DNA from: Pedobacter cryoconitis
Lineage (GTDB): Bacteria > Bacteroidota > Bacteroidia > Sphingobacteriales > Sphingobacteriaceae
Assembly: GCF_014200595.1 (NCBI RefSeq)
Contig: NZ_JACHCG010000001.1
Location: 2,852,001-2,916,000 of the forward strand
Direction: 5' to 3'
DNA length: 64,000 nt
The notes below the pieces were generated by a model, which saw only the letters and a list, made by a program, of their open reading frames with translations, was not told where the DNA came from and ran no database searches. Below, in pieces: positions 50,154-60,341 of the stretch. The first letter of the stretch is position 1, and each line of letters opens with the position of its first letter. The translations under genes were made by a program, and so were the position numbers.

Positions 50154-51248
50154 CTATTGTTTACCATTCTCTATATTTAGCCACCATTTTGTCTGCGGAT
50201 AGTCTCCGCCCAGCAAAAACGTTTCTCCCAATAAAGGCGTTGTAATTTGCTGAGCCGACTCTTCAGCACTTTTAGTGACCCGTAAAACAGAATCGTTCCA
50301 ATCGTGTAAAGCCAGCGTGAATTTCGCCCAGTGTACAGGTAAAAGCACTTTTGCTTTCAAATCTTTAGCCGCCATCACTGTTTGTTCAGGAAACATATGG
50401 ATTAACGGCCATAACTCATTATACTGTCCGCATTCCAGAATTGCAAGATCAAAAGGGCCGTGTTCTTCACCAATAACCTTAAAATGAGCATCGTAACCAG
50501 AATCACCTCCTAAAAATAATTTATGTTCAGAGGTTTCCAGGATAAATGAAGACCATAAAGTCCGGTTACGTTTAAACAATCTCCCGGTAAAATGCCTTGC
50601 TGGTTTCGCTGTGAATTTCAAACCGCATAAAACGGTTTGTTCCTCCCATGCCAGCTCTGTAATTTTTTCTGCCGGAATTCCCCAGCGGATTAAATGAGAA
50701 CCTGCACCTGCGGAAGTCAGGAAGTGTTTTACCCTGTCCTTCAGCTTTAATATACTTTGATAATCCATATGATCGTAATGATCATGTGTAATCAGCAGCA
50801 CATCAATTGCAGGAAAATCTTCTGCTTTGATAAAATCCGTACCTGCGTATTGTTTTTTACCGATAAAAGAAAATGGAGAAGGTGTTTTACTGAATACCGG
50901 ATCCACCAGTATTTTTAAAGTGTCCAGTTGTAATAAATAAGAAGAATGTCCAAACCAGGTTACTTTCGTGCCTTTTACAGAATCCAGTTCTGGTAAAACG
51001 TGTGGCAGAGCGATTTTCGGCCTGCTGTTTGGGTTTCCTTTCAGCATGGCTTTAATTATAGCCGAATAACCACCTTCGGGCACCATAGGTGTTAAAGATT
51101 GATTTTGCAGTTCATCGCCTGCCGCATTTGGTAGCTGCCGGATACGTTCCAGCCTTGCGCCTTCTGGTAAACGACCAAAAACAGGTAATTTTAAAATCGC
51201 ATAAACCAATAAGGATAACGCGCATAGAATAAATAAAGTGATATACAT
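50154..51248 (-). CDS. MBL fold metallo-hydrolase (NAPE-PLD/UlaG-like)
   Basis: A 364-residue metallo-beta-lactamase-fold hydrolase. The N terminus is a membrane segment (LFILCALSLLVYAILKLPVF). The metal motif HxHxDH is THDHYDHMDY (about residue 155), with WFGHSSYLLQL before it and a later LFLGGDSGYD and LLPVHWAKF giving the remaining ligands. The fold matches the membrane-associated NAPE-PLD-like group, which acts on phospholipid head groups or similar esters. Single minus-strand gene; substrate unknown. Confidence 0.85.
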   Translation of the reverse strand: MYITLFILCALSLLVYAILKLPVFGRLPEGARLERIRQLPNAAGDELQNQSLTPMVPEGGYSAIIKAMLKGNPNSRPKIALPHVLPELDSVKGTKVTWFGHSSYLLQLDTLKILVDPVFSKTPSPFSFIGKKQYAGTDFIKAEDFPAIDVLLITHDHYDHMDYQSILKLKDRVKHFLTSAGAGSHLIRWGIPAEKITELAWEEQTVLCGLKFTAKPARHFTGRLFKRNRTLWSSFILETSEHKLFLGGDSGYDAHFKVIGEEHGPFDLAILECGQYNELWPLIHMFPEQTVMAAKDLKAKVLLPVHWAKFTLALHDWNDSVLRVTKSAEESAQQITTPLLGETFLLGGDYPQTKWWLNIENGKQ

Positions 51249-51392
51249 AGGGCTGAATAGCTAAATCATTCAACGAATATAACAATTGGATGAAGTATCA
51301 AGCCCGGGAAATTTATTAATATTGCACGGGCCTGTTAATTAGCAGCTCCTTTTCATTTTAAAATAGCTACCAAACTTTAAAAAGCGTAAATA

Positions 51393-52217
51393 ATGAGCTC
51401 CAATACTGTTTTTCTAAACGATGCTTTTATAGTGGAAGCTCAAGCTTCCCTATTAGTTACCGATCTTTCTATACAAAGAGGTTATGGAATATTTGACTTC
51501 TTTAAAACAATAAATGGTAAGCCAGTTTTCTTAGACGATCATATCGCACGCTTTTATAATTCTGCACAAAAAATGCACCTGCATATCAGTCAGACCCCTG
51601 AAGAATTAAAAGATATCATTACTGAACTGATGCAGAAAAACAATTTACCGGATTCAGGGATTAAGATGACTTTAACCGGCGGCTATTCTGCTGATGCCTA
51701 TACCCTGCCAGCTGCACAAAATCTGATCATTACCCAGACAGCCTTAACTGTCCCAAAGGGACTTCAGGCCGAAGGCACCACTTTGGTTACTTATCCTTAT
51801 CAAAGGCAGTTGTCAGAAATGAAAACGCTGGATTATTCTATGGCAATCTGGCTACAACCATTTATTAAAGAAAATAATGCAGGCGATGTATTGTATCAGT
51901 TCGATGGTTTTATTAAAGAAACACCAAGGGCCAACTTTTTTATGGTAACTACTGAGGGCGAAGTAATTACTGCTAAAGACAATGTTCTGAGCGGGGTAAT
52001 CCGTAAAAATATATTGAATCTTAAGGATACAGGCTTTCAATTGACTGAACGTGAGTTTAGCCTGGAAGAACTCTATAACGCAAGCGAAGCCTTTATAACC
52101 AGCACCACGAAAAACATTCTTCCTGTGCTAAAGGTAGATGGAAAAGCAATTGGCAACGGGAAAGCGGGAAAGATTACGACTCAATTATCTGCTTTGCTGC
52201 TTGAAAAAATAAGATAG
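51393..52217 (+). CDS. aminotransferase class IV (branched-chain or D-amino acid/ADC lyase-like)
   Basis: A 274-residue PLP-dependent class IV enzyme. It has the fold-defining QRGYGIFDFFKTINGKPVFLDDHIARFYNSA, the PLP Lys probably in SEMKTLDYSMAIW and the GNVTE-like segment near ETPRANFFMV and NVLSGVIRKNIL. The class covers branched-chain aminotransferases, D-alanine aminotransferases and aminodeoxychorismate lyases; I cannot choose with the sequence alone. It is a single gene on the plus strand, 6 bases from the end of topB on the other strand. Confidence 0.85.
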   Translation: MSSNTVFLNDAFIVEAQASLLVTDLSIQRGYGIFDFFKTINGKPVFLDDHIARFYNSAQKMHLHISQTPEELKDIITELMQKNNLPDSGIKMTLTGGYSADAYTLPAAQNLIITQTALTVPKGLQAEGTTLVTYPYQRQLSEMKTLDYSMAIWLQPFIKENNAGDVLYQFDGFIKETPRANFFMVTTEGEVITAKDNVLSGVIRKNILNLKDTGFQLTEREFSLEELYNASEAFITSTTKNILPVLKVDGKAIGNGKAGKITTQLSALLLEKIR

Positions 52218-52223
52218 CGATCG

Positions 52224-54080
52224 CTATACAACCGCAGGATCTTCCTTTTTTGGTACTAATTTTTCAGCAAGACCAGCCCCCGCAGCAAGTAATTCATTGG
52301 TAATTGATCTCGTGTATTCCGAGATTTCTGCTTTAAAGTCTGCAACCGAAGCCCCGGACCGGATTTCTTCCAGTCTTTTCTCCCATGAACCAGTTAATTC
52401 AGCCTGTGCAATTTTCTGATCTTTCACCACATCATAAACTGCCAGTCCTTTAAAAGTCGGGACAAGATTTCTTTTTTCCCTCATAATATACTCCCTGGTG
52501 ATCAGGGTTTCAATAATTGAGGCTCTGGTTGCCGGAGTTCCCAGTCCGCTGTCTTTCATTGCATAACGCAACTCTTCATCTTCGATCTCCTTACCTGAGG
52601 TTTCCAGTGCTTTTAACAAAGATGCCTCATTGTATAAAGGTTTAGGCTTGGTCTGCTTCTCTAATAATGCCTTTTCTACAATAGGCAAAAGTTCACCCTT
52701 TTTAACCTTTGGAAGAGAAGGGTTATCCTCGTCTTTCTTATCTTCTTCTTTATCATTTAATACCGATCGCCATCCTGCCGAGCGGATAACTGTTCCATTG
52801 GCAATAAACAGGGAACCGGATTCAATAGTTATTTTAGTTACCTCTTTCACACATTCCTGGTGGAAAGCTTCCAGCATACGGCCCACTACCATATCATAAA
52901 CAGCTTGTTTATCGGAACTTAAGTGGGCAGGGGTTTCACCGGTTGGTAAAATAGCGTGGTGATCCGTAACTTTTTTCGCATTCACACTCCTTTTATTCAA
53001 AGGTATAGTCATCAGAAATTCAGCTTGTTTTCCAAAATCCGGATGTGTCGTCAGCTGTGTAATCAACTGAGGAACACCAGCAAAAACATCGTCTCCAATG
53101 TATCTGCTACCTGTACGCGGGTAGGAAACCAGTTTACTTTCATATAAATTCTGTAGCAAATTCAGTGTCTGATCTGCTGTATAGCCTTTACGCTTATTGG
53201 CTTCCTGCTGTAAACTACTTAAATCATGCAATAAAGGAGGTGGCTCTTTACGTGGTTTGGCTTCTACATCCAGAATCTTTCCTCCGGTGGGAAATCCGGA
53301 ACCAACATCTTCAATCTTATCAAATAATACCTGCGCTTCTTCTTTTACATTGAAGTTGACTGTAGAGACAGCTTTAAAAAGCTGTCCGTCTTTATCCAGC
53401 TGTATACCCAGCTGATAATATAATTGTGGTACAAAATTTTTGGTTTCAATAAATCTGGAGCAGATCATCGCTAAAGTAGGTGTTTGTACCCTGCCCAGAG
53501 AAAGTACTGATCTTGCACCAGCTGATATACTCAAAGCCTGAGTCGCATTCATTCCAACCAGCCAGTCAGATTCTGATCTGCAATGTGCCGAATTGAACAA
53601 AGTATCATAATCAGTACCGGGCTTCAGGTTCCGGAATCCTTCTTTAATAGCTTCATCAGTCTGCGAAGAGATCCAAAGTCTTTTAAAAGGCTTTTTACAT
53701 TTCAGGAAATAGTAGATATAGCGGAAAATGAGTTCACCTTCCCTCCCGGCATCCGTTGCTACAATAATCTCTGTAGCCTCATCAAAAAGTTTTTTGATAA
53801 TATCAAGCTGCTTCCTGACCCCGGGATCTTCAACCAGGCCGTCCTTGGTTTTAATTTTCCGGATTGCCAGTTTAAACTTAGCAGGAAGCATGGGCAGATG
53901 TTGCCTTCTCCAGCCAATGAAGCCATATTCCTGCGGAGGTGCCAATTGCAGCAGATGTCCGAACGCCCAGGTAAAAGTATAGCCTTTCCCCTCAATGTAT
54001 CCGTCTTTTCTACCCGTTGCGCCAAATACTTTAGCTAATTCACGTGCAACGGATGGTTTCTCTGCAATTACAATCTTCAT
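52224..54080 (-). CDS. topB: DNA topoisomerase III
   Basis: A 618-residue type IA topoisomerase that relaxes or decatenates DNA. The Toprim start is MKIVIAEKPSVARELAKVFG, with ATDAGREGELIFRY for the metal-binding acids; the active-site Tyr lies in SYPRTGSRYI (about residue 320). The C-terminal zinc-finger repeats of full TopA are absent, as usual for TopB. Single gene, convergent with the class IV aminotransferase. Confidence 0.95.
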   Translation of the reverse strand: MKIVIAEKPSVARELAKVFGATGRKDGYIEGKGYTFTWAFGHLLQLAPPQEYGFIGWRRQHLPMLPAKFKLAIRKIKTKDGLVEDPGVRKQLDIIKKLFDEATEIIVATDAGREGELIFRYIYYFLKCKKPFKRLWISSQTDEAIKEGFRNLKPGTDYDTLFNSAHCRSESDWLVGMNATQALSISAGARSVLSLGRVQTPTLAMICSRFIETKNFVPQLYYQLGIQLDKDGQLFKAVSTVNFNVKEEAQVLFDKIEDVGSGFPTGGKILDVEAKPRKEPPPLLHDLSSLQQEANKRKGYTADQTLNLLQNLYESKLVSYPRTGSRYIGDDVFAGVPQLITQLTTHPDFGKQAEFLMTIPLNKRSVNAKKVTDHHAILPTGETPAHLSSDKQAVYDMVVGRMLEAFHQECVKEVTKITIESGSLFIANGTVIRSAGWRSVLNDKEEDKKDEDNPSLPKVKKGELLPIVEKALLEKQTKPKPLYNEASLLKALETSGKEIEDEELRYAMKDSGLGTPATRASIIETLITREYIMREKRNLVPTFKGLAVYDVVKDQKIAQAELTGSWEKRLEEIRSGASVADFKAEISEYTRSITNELLAAGAGLAEKLVPKKEDPAVV

Positions 54081-54298
54081 CTATTCTCCTTTTTTAGAAT
54101 CTCTAAATTTCATCAAAATACTTCACATTAAAAAACCATTAACTCGTTTGACGGCTGTATTCAACTGCACAAAGTCTTCAGGGAATATGATGTCAACAAA
54201 CAGGTTACGGGCTTTTTAACTCTCATTATCAGAGAGATCCGGCATGCTTTGTGTTACCTGCGCAGAAGCTGAAAGGATGTTAAAAAAAATTGAAAGCC

Positions 54299-55207
54299 TT
54301 AAATTGGAGATAACAAATCCAGACCTGCCTTAAAGGTATTACAATGCGCTTCTACAATATCTTTAATCGAGGGTGAATACCCTCCTCCCATACTCACCTG
54401 CACCGGCAGCCCGTGTTCTTTGCAAAACTGAAAAACCATGCTGTCCCGCGCCATGCATCCTTGCTTACTCATACCCAGTTTTCCTAACTTATCTGTAGCT
54501 AAAACGTCCACACCTGATAAATAAAAAACAAACTCAGGTTGATGCCGCTGGTAAAGTTCTGGCAGCACATGTGCAAGCAAAGAAAGATAAACATCATCCC
54601 CGGTCCCCACATCCAACCCAATATCCCAATCAGAAACCTCTTTGCGGAAAGGAAAGTTCTTTTCCCCATGCATAGAAAAAGTAAATACACCCGGTACATT
54701 TTCCAGAATCTGAGCTGTACCATTCCCCTGATGCACATCTAAATCTATAATCAAAATCCGTTTATAAATTCCTTTACTCAACAGATAATTCGCAGCAATT
54801 GCCTGATCATTCAATAAACAAAACCCTTCGCCCCAATCAGAACCCGCATGATGTGTTCCACCAGCCACATTAAAAGCAAGACCAGACTCTTTGGCGAACA
54901 AAGCTCCGTCAATAGTTCCCTGCGCAATTCTCAGCTCGCGTTCCAATAACTGCGCATTGAGCGGGAAACCGATCCTGCGCTGTTCTCTTGGCGGTAAAGT
55001 AAAATCTCTCAATTGTGCCCAATATCCAGGATCATGTGATAACAATACAATCTCTTCACTCAGCTGTTCAGGTGCAAAAAGCTGATCTGTAGTAATCACG
55101 CCCTCATGTAATAACTGTTCCGGTATCAATTCATACTTTAACATCGGGAAACGATGCCCCTCCGGTAAAGGATGTGCATATATAGGATGATAAGCTATTT
55201 TTGTCAT
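54299..55207 (-). CDS. histone deacetylase family protein
   Basis: A 302-residue zinc deacetylase of the HDAC/AcuC group. The active-site segment GTHHAGSDWGEGFCLLND and the metal-binding DLDVHQGNGTA and DVLATDKLGKL are intact, and GGGYSPS is the C-terminal motif. These enzymes remove acetyl groups from lysines or polyamines. It is directly adjacent (no gap) to the bestrophin gene and belongs to the kynU-bestrophin-deacetylase operon, where it is last. Confidence 0.93.
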   Translation of the reverse strand: MTKIAYHPIYAHPLPEGHRFPMLKYELIPEQLLHEGVITTDQLFAPEQLSEEIVLLSHDPGYWAQLRDFTLPPREQRRIGFPLNAQLLERELRIAQGTIDGALFAKESGLAFNVAGGTHHAGSDWGEGFCLLNDQAIAANYLLSKGIYKRILIIDLDVHQGNGTAQILENVPGVFTFSMHGEKNFPFRKEVSDWDIGLDVGTGDDVYLSLLAHVLPELYQRHQPEFVFYLSGVDVLATDKLGKLGMSKQGCMARDSMVFQFCKEHGLPVQVSMGGGYSPSIKDIVEAHCNTFKAGLDLLSPI

Positions 55208-56068
55208 TTAATTCAGAATCTCCCCCACATGCTTTTCAATATTATTACAAATCTCATCTACAGGCAAATCATTCGCATCCTGCCCGAATGGATTTTCTAT
55301 TTCCTCAGCAATCAGCTCCAAACTCGCCAGTACATATAATATAAATGGTACGATCGGAATCACGAAATAACCCAGGCTAAAAACCCAGCCGAATGGCAAG
55401 GTGATCACATAGATAAACAAGAACTTTTTGATAAAAGCACTATAAGAAAAAGGAATGGGCGTCTTTTTGATCCGCTCACATCCTCCGCAAATATCCGTAA
55501 AACGGTTCAGATCGCCACTCAATATAATCAGTTGTTCCCCGGAAATCTTACCCGCTGCTTCTAAATCGAAAATCCGCGCAGAAAGACTTGCTGCAACCTG
55601 ATTAGGAATATGCTTCCCCCCATCAACCTCCACCAAAAAACTGTTTTTACCGAAATATTGCTTTTCCCGCAAATGTTCTTTCAATGCAAAAGCATACTTA
55701 GGAATCGCATAGCTGAAATATTCATACTCCTTTTCACCTAACTTTAAAGATTTGATCTTGATAGCCAGGTTACGGCTGATATTTGTCAGTTCCCCTAATA
55801 ATCTTCTGCCCTCCCACCAACGGTCATAAGAAGTATTTGTCCGGAAAACCAATAACATGGAAATCACAAACCCCAGCAGACTATGCATCATACCGATATT
55901 CTTGACTGTCGCCGTTTGTGCTAACTTTAAAAAATGAAGCTCCGTATAGGCAATGATACCAGAAAATACAGCAACACTAAGCATGAGCGGCCATAATTTC
56001 CGAAACGTATCCGCCTTATGGATATGAAAAATAAAGGTGAACCAATCTTTAGGATTGTAATTTATCAT
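55208..56068 (-). CDS. bestrophin family ion channel
   Basis: A 286-residue integral membrane protein of the bestrophin/UPF0187 family. It begins DWFTFIFHIHKADTFRKLW and has FRTNTSYDRWWEGRRLLGELTN, the family motif, followed by IPFSYSAFIKKFLFIYV. Bacterial bestrophins form pentameric channels, often for cations or anions. The ATG overlaps the kynU stop by 4 bases, so it is translationally coupled to kynU. Confidence 0.94.
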   Translation of the reverse strand: MINYNPKDWFTFIFHIHKADTFRKLWPLMLSVAVFSGIIAYTELHFLKLAQTATVKNIGMMHSLLGFVISMLLVFRTNTSYDRWWEGRRLLGELTNISRNLAIKIKSLKLGEKEYEYFSYAIPKYAFALKEHLREKQYFGKNSFLVEVDGGKHIPNQVAASLSARIFDLEAAGKISGEQLIILSGDLNRFTDICGGCERIKKTPIPFSYSAFIKKFLFIYVITLPFGWVFSLGYFVIPIVPFILYVLASLELIAEEIENPFGQDANDLPVDEICNNIEKHVGEILN

Positions 56069-57354
56069 ACGGCAATCTCTTTACTTATTTTCAATAACAA
56101 TTCACCTGTCAGGAACACATCCTCAAAAGAATTATATAAAGGTACAGGACTCAAACGAATCACGTTCGGCTCTCTCCAGTCACCCAATACATTATGCGCG
56201 ACCAGTTTCTCAAAAACTCCTTTGGCATTTCCAGAAGCAATAATAGAAACCTGCGTACCCCTGTCATTTTCATTTTCCGGTGTTATCACCTGGTACTGCT
56301 GATGCCCGATAGCCAGATTCACCTGGTCTATGATATAAATCAAATATGCTGTTAAAAGCTTACTCTTATCCCTGATAGGCCCCATAAAACCAGCAGCTTC
56401 AAAAATTTGCAGCGAAGCATAGTATAAAGCCATTGGCATCACCTGCGAACAGCTGATCTGCCAGCCGTCTGCTCCCGGTTCAGGTACAAAACCCTTTTCC
56501 ATCTTAAAACGGGTAGATTCTTTATATCCCCACCATCCTGCAAAACGGTTCAATGCATCATCTTCAAAATGTTTCTCATGAACAAATATGCCGCCTATTC
56601 CTCCAGGTCCGCTATTCTGATATTTATAGGAACACCAGCAAGCGAAATCTATATCCCAATCATGCAATTGCACGGGAACATTCCCAGCGGCATGTGCCAG
56701 ATCAAATCCTACAACTGCGCCAGCAGCATGACCAGCTTCAGTAATAGCCTTCATATCAAACCACTGACCTGTAAAGTAGTTAATTCCACCAAACAAAACC
56801 AAGGCCAGCTCATCTGCATTTTCAGCAATGCGTGCAATAATATCTGCTGTTCTTAAGGTATATTCACCAGCTCTTGGAGCGACCTCAATAATGGCTTCTG
56901 CGGGATCATAACCATGAAAACGAACCTGACTTTCTAATGCATACTGATCAGAAGGAAAAGCGCCGGCTTCCATAATGATCTTAAATCTTTTCTGCTGCGG
57001 GCGATAAAAACTCACCAGTAATAAATGAAGATTAACCGTCAGCGTATTCATGGGGCAAACTTCCGCAGGAAGCGCACCTACAATCGGTGCCATTAATTTC
57101 TTAAGCTCTTTATGATAAAACATCCATGGGCTATCTCCCTCAAACCAGCCTTCTACTGCCAGGTTCTGCCAGTTGTCTAATTCTTTTCCAAGCACCTCAC
57201 GTGCAGATTTGGGCTGAAGTCCGAGTGAATTGCCACACAGATATATAAAAGGTTTACCATTTTGCTGTGGAAATAAAAATTCATCACGGAATTTTCGCAA
57301 GGGATCTTGTTGATCCATCGTCCTGGCAAATGATAATGTATTTTGAAAGTTCAT
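56065..57354 (-). CDS. kynU: kynureninase
   Basis: A 429-residue PLP enzyme that cuts kynurenine (or 3-hydroxykynurenine) to anthranilate and alanine. The PLP-binding Lys lies in CWCSYKYQNSGPGGIGGIF (residue about 235), with YLCGNSLGLQPK near the start, GFDLAHAAGNVPV and FAGWWGYKESTRFKMEKGF as further family motifs. Length fits. First gene of an operon with bestrophin and deacetylase. No other kynurenine genes are in the window. Confidence 0.96.
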   Translation of the reverse strand: MNFQNTLSFARTMDQQDPLRKFRDEFLFPQQNGKPFIYLCGNSLGLQPKSAREVLGKELDNWQNLAVEGWFEGDSPWMFYHKELKKLMAPIVGALPAEVCPMNTLTVNLHLLLVSFYRPQQKRFKIIMEAGAFPSDQYALESQVRFHGYDPAEAIIEVAPRAGEYTLRTADIIARIAENADELALVLFGGINYFTGQWFDMKAITEAGHAAGAVVGFDLAHAAGNVPVQLHDWDIDFACWCSYKYQNSGPGGIGGIFVHEKHFEDDALNRFAGWWGYKESTRFKMEKGFVPEPGADGWQISCSQVMPMALYYASLQIFEAAGFMGPIRDKSKLLTAYLIYIIDQVNLAIGHQQYQVITPENENDRGTQVSIIASGNAKGVFEKLVAHNVLGDWREPNVIRLSPVPLYNSFEDVFLTGELLLKISKEIAV

Positions 57355-57396
57355 ATTTTCGTAATTATTCGGCTCAACGTAATGCTTTTTGCAATT

Positions 57397-58386
57397 TTAA
57401 GCATTATGGTTTGAAAACTGATCAATAATTTCCATCACAGTCAGCCCATCTGCTGCAATACAAGGATTAGCCGATTCATTTAAGAAATAGCGAACAGTTG
57501 CCTCAATCATCGGTTGTTGTACATGCTGAAGTGCATCGAAATTAAAAATAGTTGTTTCTCCGTTTACTGTTAGCTCTATTTTACCTGGTCCAAAAACAGC
57601 AAAAGAGATAGTACCTTTTGATCCGGTAATCGTGCAAAGGTCTTTTTGAGTGGCTAAAGGCATATCAAAGCACCACGTTCCATTAAAAAACACGTTATTT
57701 TTGAATTTCAATACTCCTGTCACCAGGTCATCTGCCTGGTATAAACCGCCTTGATTACCTGAAATTCCAATTGCTTTTTCAATTGGCCCGAAAAAATATA
57801 ACATCAGGTCTAATTGATGAGGTGCGATGTCATGAAACAAGCCGCCGCCAGCAATCGCAGGATCTATACGCCACTGAATTTTCGGATCTGCCAGTTCCTG
57901 CGTTGTCAGGGATGGTTGTAAATAATCAAGCTTGATAAACTTGACAGCTCCAATCGCCTGTTCGTCCAGCAGTGCTTTAATTTTTTTAAAGACTGGTTGT
58001 TCTCTGCGGTAATGTGCAATAGTTAGCTTCCTGTTATATAATGAAGCAGCTTCAACCATTTTTTTACCCGCCGCTGCATGGACAGCCATTGGCTTCTCCA
58101 CATAGACATGTTTTCCCGCCTTTAGGGCTGCAATTGTTAATTCTTCGTGTGATAATGGTGGTGTCGCAATATATATGGCATTGATTTCAGGGTCATCAAT
58201 TAATTCCTGTGTATTGTTATACCATTTTGGGATTTGGTGTCTCTTCGCATAATCTTCCGCTTTCTCAGCATTTCTGCTCATCACAGCTACTAAACCAGAA
58301 TTAGCAACTTTATTAAAAGCAGGGCCGCTTTTTACTTCTGTCACGTCTCCGCATCCAATCATTCCCCATTTTATTGTATTCTGCAT
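57397..58386 (-). CDS. Gfo/Idh/MocA family oxidoreductase
   Basis: A 329-residue NAD(P)-dependent oxidoreductase. The Rossmann motif is IGCGDVTEVKSGPAF near residue 10, followed by AIYIATPPLSHEEL and the catalytic-loop motif VEKPMAVH; the C-terminal domain includes GGGLFHDIAPHQLDLM. Family members oxidise or reduce sugars and inositols; no substrate can be read here. It is separated from the siderophore operon by a terminator. Confidence 0.91.
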   Translation of the reverse strand: MQNTIKWGMIGCGDVTEVKSGPAFNKVANSGLVAVMSRNAEKAEDYAKRHQIPKWYNNTQELIDDPEINAIYIATPPLSHEELTIAALKAGKHVYVEKPMAVHAAAGKKMVEAASLYNRKLTIAHYRREQPVFKKIKALLDEQAIGAVKFIKLDYLQPSLTTQELADPKIQWRIDPAIAGGGLFHDIAPHQLDLMLYFFGPIEKAIGISGNQGGLYQADDLVTGVLKFKNNVFFNGTWCFDMPLATQKDLCTITGSKGTISFAVFGPGKIELTVNGETTIFNFDALQHVQQPMIEATVRYFLNESANPCIAADGLTVMEIIDQFSNHNA

Positions 58387-58435
58387 TTTATTTAGTTTAA
58401 GCTGGTAAATATGATAATAATCCTGAAACCCAAAA

Positions 58436-58476
58436 AGCGTATAGCGATTGTAAATAATATACAGTCTCTATACGCT
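58436..58476 (-). terminator. rho-independent terminator of the siderophore operon
   Basis: On the minus strand AGCGTATAG (rc of 58468-58476) pairs with CTATACGCT (rc of 58436-58444) and is followed by TTTTTGGG. It lies 21 bases after the IucA/IucC gene (58497). Confidence 0.78.
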
Positions 58477-58496
58477 CTATTGAAAAGGTAAAAAAC

Positions 58497-60311
58497 TTAA
58501 ACAGCCTGTTCCTTAACTTCCATTGCAAAAGCGACAGGGTTAACCAAAGTCCCGATTACTTCGGGAGTTGGTACATCTGTACTTTCACTATATCCATGTG
58601 TCAATAAACGGACCCTGTTGATGCAAACCCTTGCGAATTCAGGAACAAACAAATCAAATTTCGTGAATTTATCAGCCAGTTCAGGGTTTTCTTCCTGGAA
58701 TTCTAAAATAGTATTCGCTACGTTTTTCCAGAATTCTTCTTCATTCAAACCGGCATAAGAATGGAAAACATTACTTAAATACCTGAATACAGCATCAAAA
58801 ATCCCTGATAAAATGAATAACGGCGCCAATTCATCATCAATTTCTCTCAGCACATTAACCAGATCCTCCGGCAATTTAGCTTTTGATTCTTCTGTCAATA
58901 CGATCTCTTCTACAAAGTCTTTAATGATGATCCGCTGAGGGATATAATCTTTCATCACCAAAATCGTATTTTCTCCATGCGGACTAAAGAAAAAAGCATG
59001 CTTATAAAATATTCTTAAGATTGGTTTAAGGTAAGCCTTTAAATAAGCCTGAAGCCATTCTTGCGGGGTAATTCCTGATTTTTCAATCATTGCCCCAACA
59101 AGGCTTTTCCCCTGATCATCGACATACAGCAAACTTGCCATCGTCATAATTTTCTCTCCTTCATGAAGGTAATTCTCTGCGCTTTCTCTCCAGATTACGC
59201 CTAAAAACTCCTGATACTGATAAGGAGACTGAGGGATTGCACTATACTGAGGATGAGTATAGGCAGCTGTTGCCACTTCTCCTAATAAAACTACCTTAGT
59301 TTCTTTCAGATAGTCATCGCCGTCCAGCATATCTTTTGCCCATTGGGTAACTCTTGGGGCAATCGCTAGTTTTTTAGGAGATAAACCCCTGAATATCGAA
59401 GTATTTAAGATAGAAATCGCAGTTTTAACGTAGTGTTTACGTGGATTACTTATATTGAAGAAAGTACGGATACTTTGCTGGCATTTATAAAGATCATTAC
59501 CTAAAGCCAATGGCACAACATATTGACTGGCAATATCATGGGCAAGCTGTAAAACGATCTTGTTATTCCATTGCCATTCATGAACAGGAATAAACAGATA
59601 ATCCGACGGATTTAAGTGCTTTGCGCTCAATATTTCATTAAACTGGTTAAGCTGCTCAAAACCTAATTCATCTTCATAAAAAGAGGCCATATCGATGGAT
59701 GCCAGAGATTTAAAGTCAGCACGTTTTTTATGAACAGCTAACCAGGCTAATTGTGTAGACTGCCCTGCTTCCGGTGCATATTTACCCTGATCACTGTGGT
59801 TAAATCCAATCCTGCCTTTATTAATGGTTGCCCATGGATGTCCGTCCATCTGACTTTCAATAGTCTGATAATCTGCATCAGCAAGCTGATCTGCGGTTAA
59901 CCGTCCCTTTTCATGAATAAACGCATCAGCATATAAGGTGTTCAGCGTTTCTTCCACGAAATGTGCAAGCGTAAACGATTTCACACCAAAAGTCTGTTGT
60001 GTTTCAGTGAAAAATGCAGGCGCATTATTTAAAGGTACGGCTGCTTCATCTACAAATTTACGCAGCGATTCTTTCTGAATGTGCCAGTAATCCAGGGCAC
60101 GAAGACTTGCAGCAAAGGTATAATAGATATTTTCGTGATCCGTATTTAATCGGAAATGTGTCAAACCAGCAGCATCTGTTCCTGTAATTTCAGGTACTGC
60201 AAGTTTTTCGTGCATTAGTTCTACAATGGCTTTGGCGATATAATTTAAATTCACCTTATCCCAAACTGCTTTTTTAAGCGGTTTAATATTGTCAAAATGA
60301 TTGTAATTCAT
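58497..60311 (-). CDS. IucA/IucC family siderophore synthetase (NIS synthetase)
   Basis: A 604-residue NIS synthetase that adenylates a carboxylate (citrate, succinate or similar) and joins it to an amine or hydroxylamine. The ATP-binding start HPWATINKGRIGFN and the next YAPEAGQSTQLAWLAVHK are intact, as are HEWQWNNKIVLQLAHDIA and the C-terminal HGENTILVM motif. It is the last of three siderophore genes and is followed by a terminator. Together with the hydroxylase and the fused synthetase, a hydroxamate siderophore is made; which one I cannot say. Confidence 0.93.
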   Translation of the reverse strand: MNYNHFDNIKPLKKAVWDKVNLNYIAKAIVELMHEKLAVPEITGTDAAGLTHFRLNTDHENIYYTFAASLRALDYWHIQKESLRKFVDEAAVPLNNAPAFFTETQQTFGVKSFTLAHFVEETLNTLYADAFIHEKGRLTADQLADADYQTIESQMDGHPWATINKGRIGFNHSDQGKYAPEAGQSTQLAWLAVHKKRADFKSLASIDMASFYEDELGFEQLNQFNEILSAKHLNPSDYLFIPVHEWQWNNKIVLQLAHDIASQYVVPLALGNDLYKCQQSIRTFFNISNPRKHYVKTAISILNTSIFRGLSPKKLAIAPRVTQWAKDMLDGDDYLKETKVVLLGEVATAAYTHPQYSAIPQSPYQYQEFLGVIWRESAENYLHEGEKIMTMASLLYVDDQGKSLVGAMIEKSGITPQEWLQAYLKAYLKPILRIFYKHAFFFSPHGENTILVMKDYIPQRIIIKDFVEEIVLTEESKAKLPEDLVNVLREIDDELAPLFILSGIFDAVFRYLSNVFHSYAGLNEEEFWKNVANTILEFQEENPELADKFTKFDLFVPEFARVCINRVRLLTHGYSESTDVPTPEVIGTLVNPVAFAMEVKEQAV

Positions 60312-60341
60312 GGTCTGTATTTTAACTGGTGACAGCGGGGT

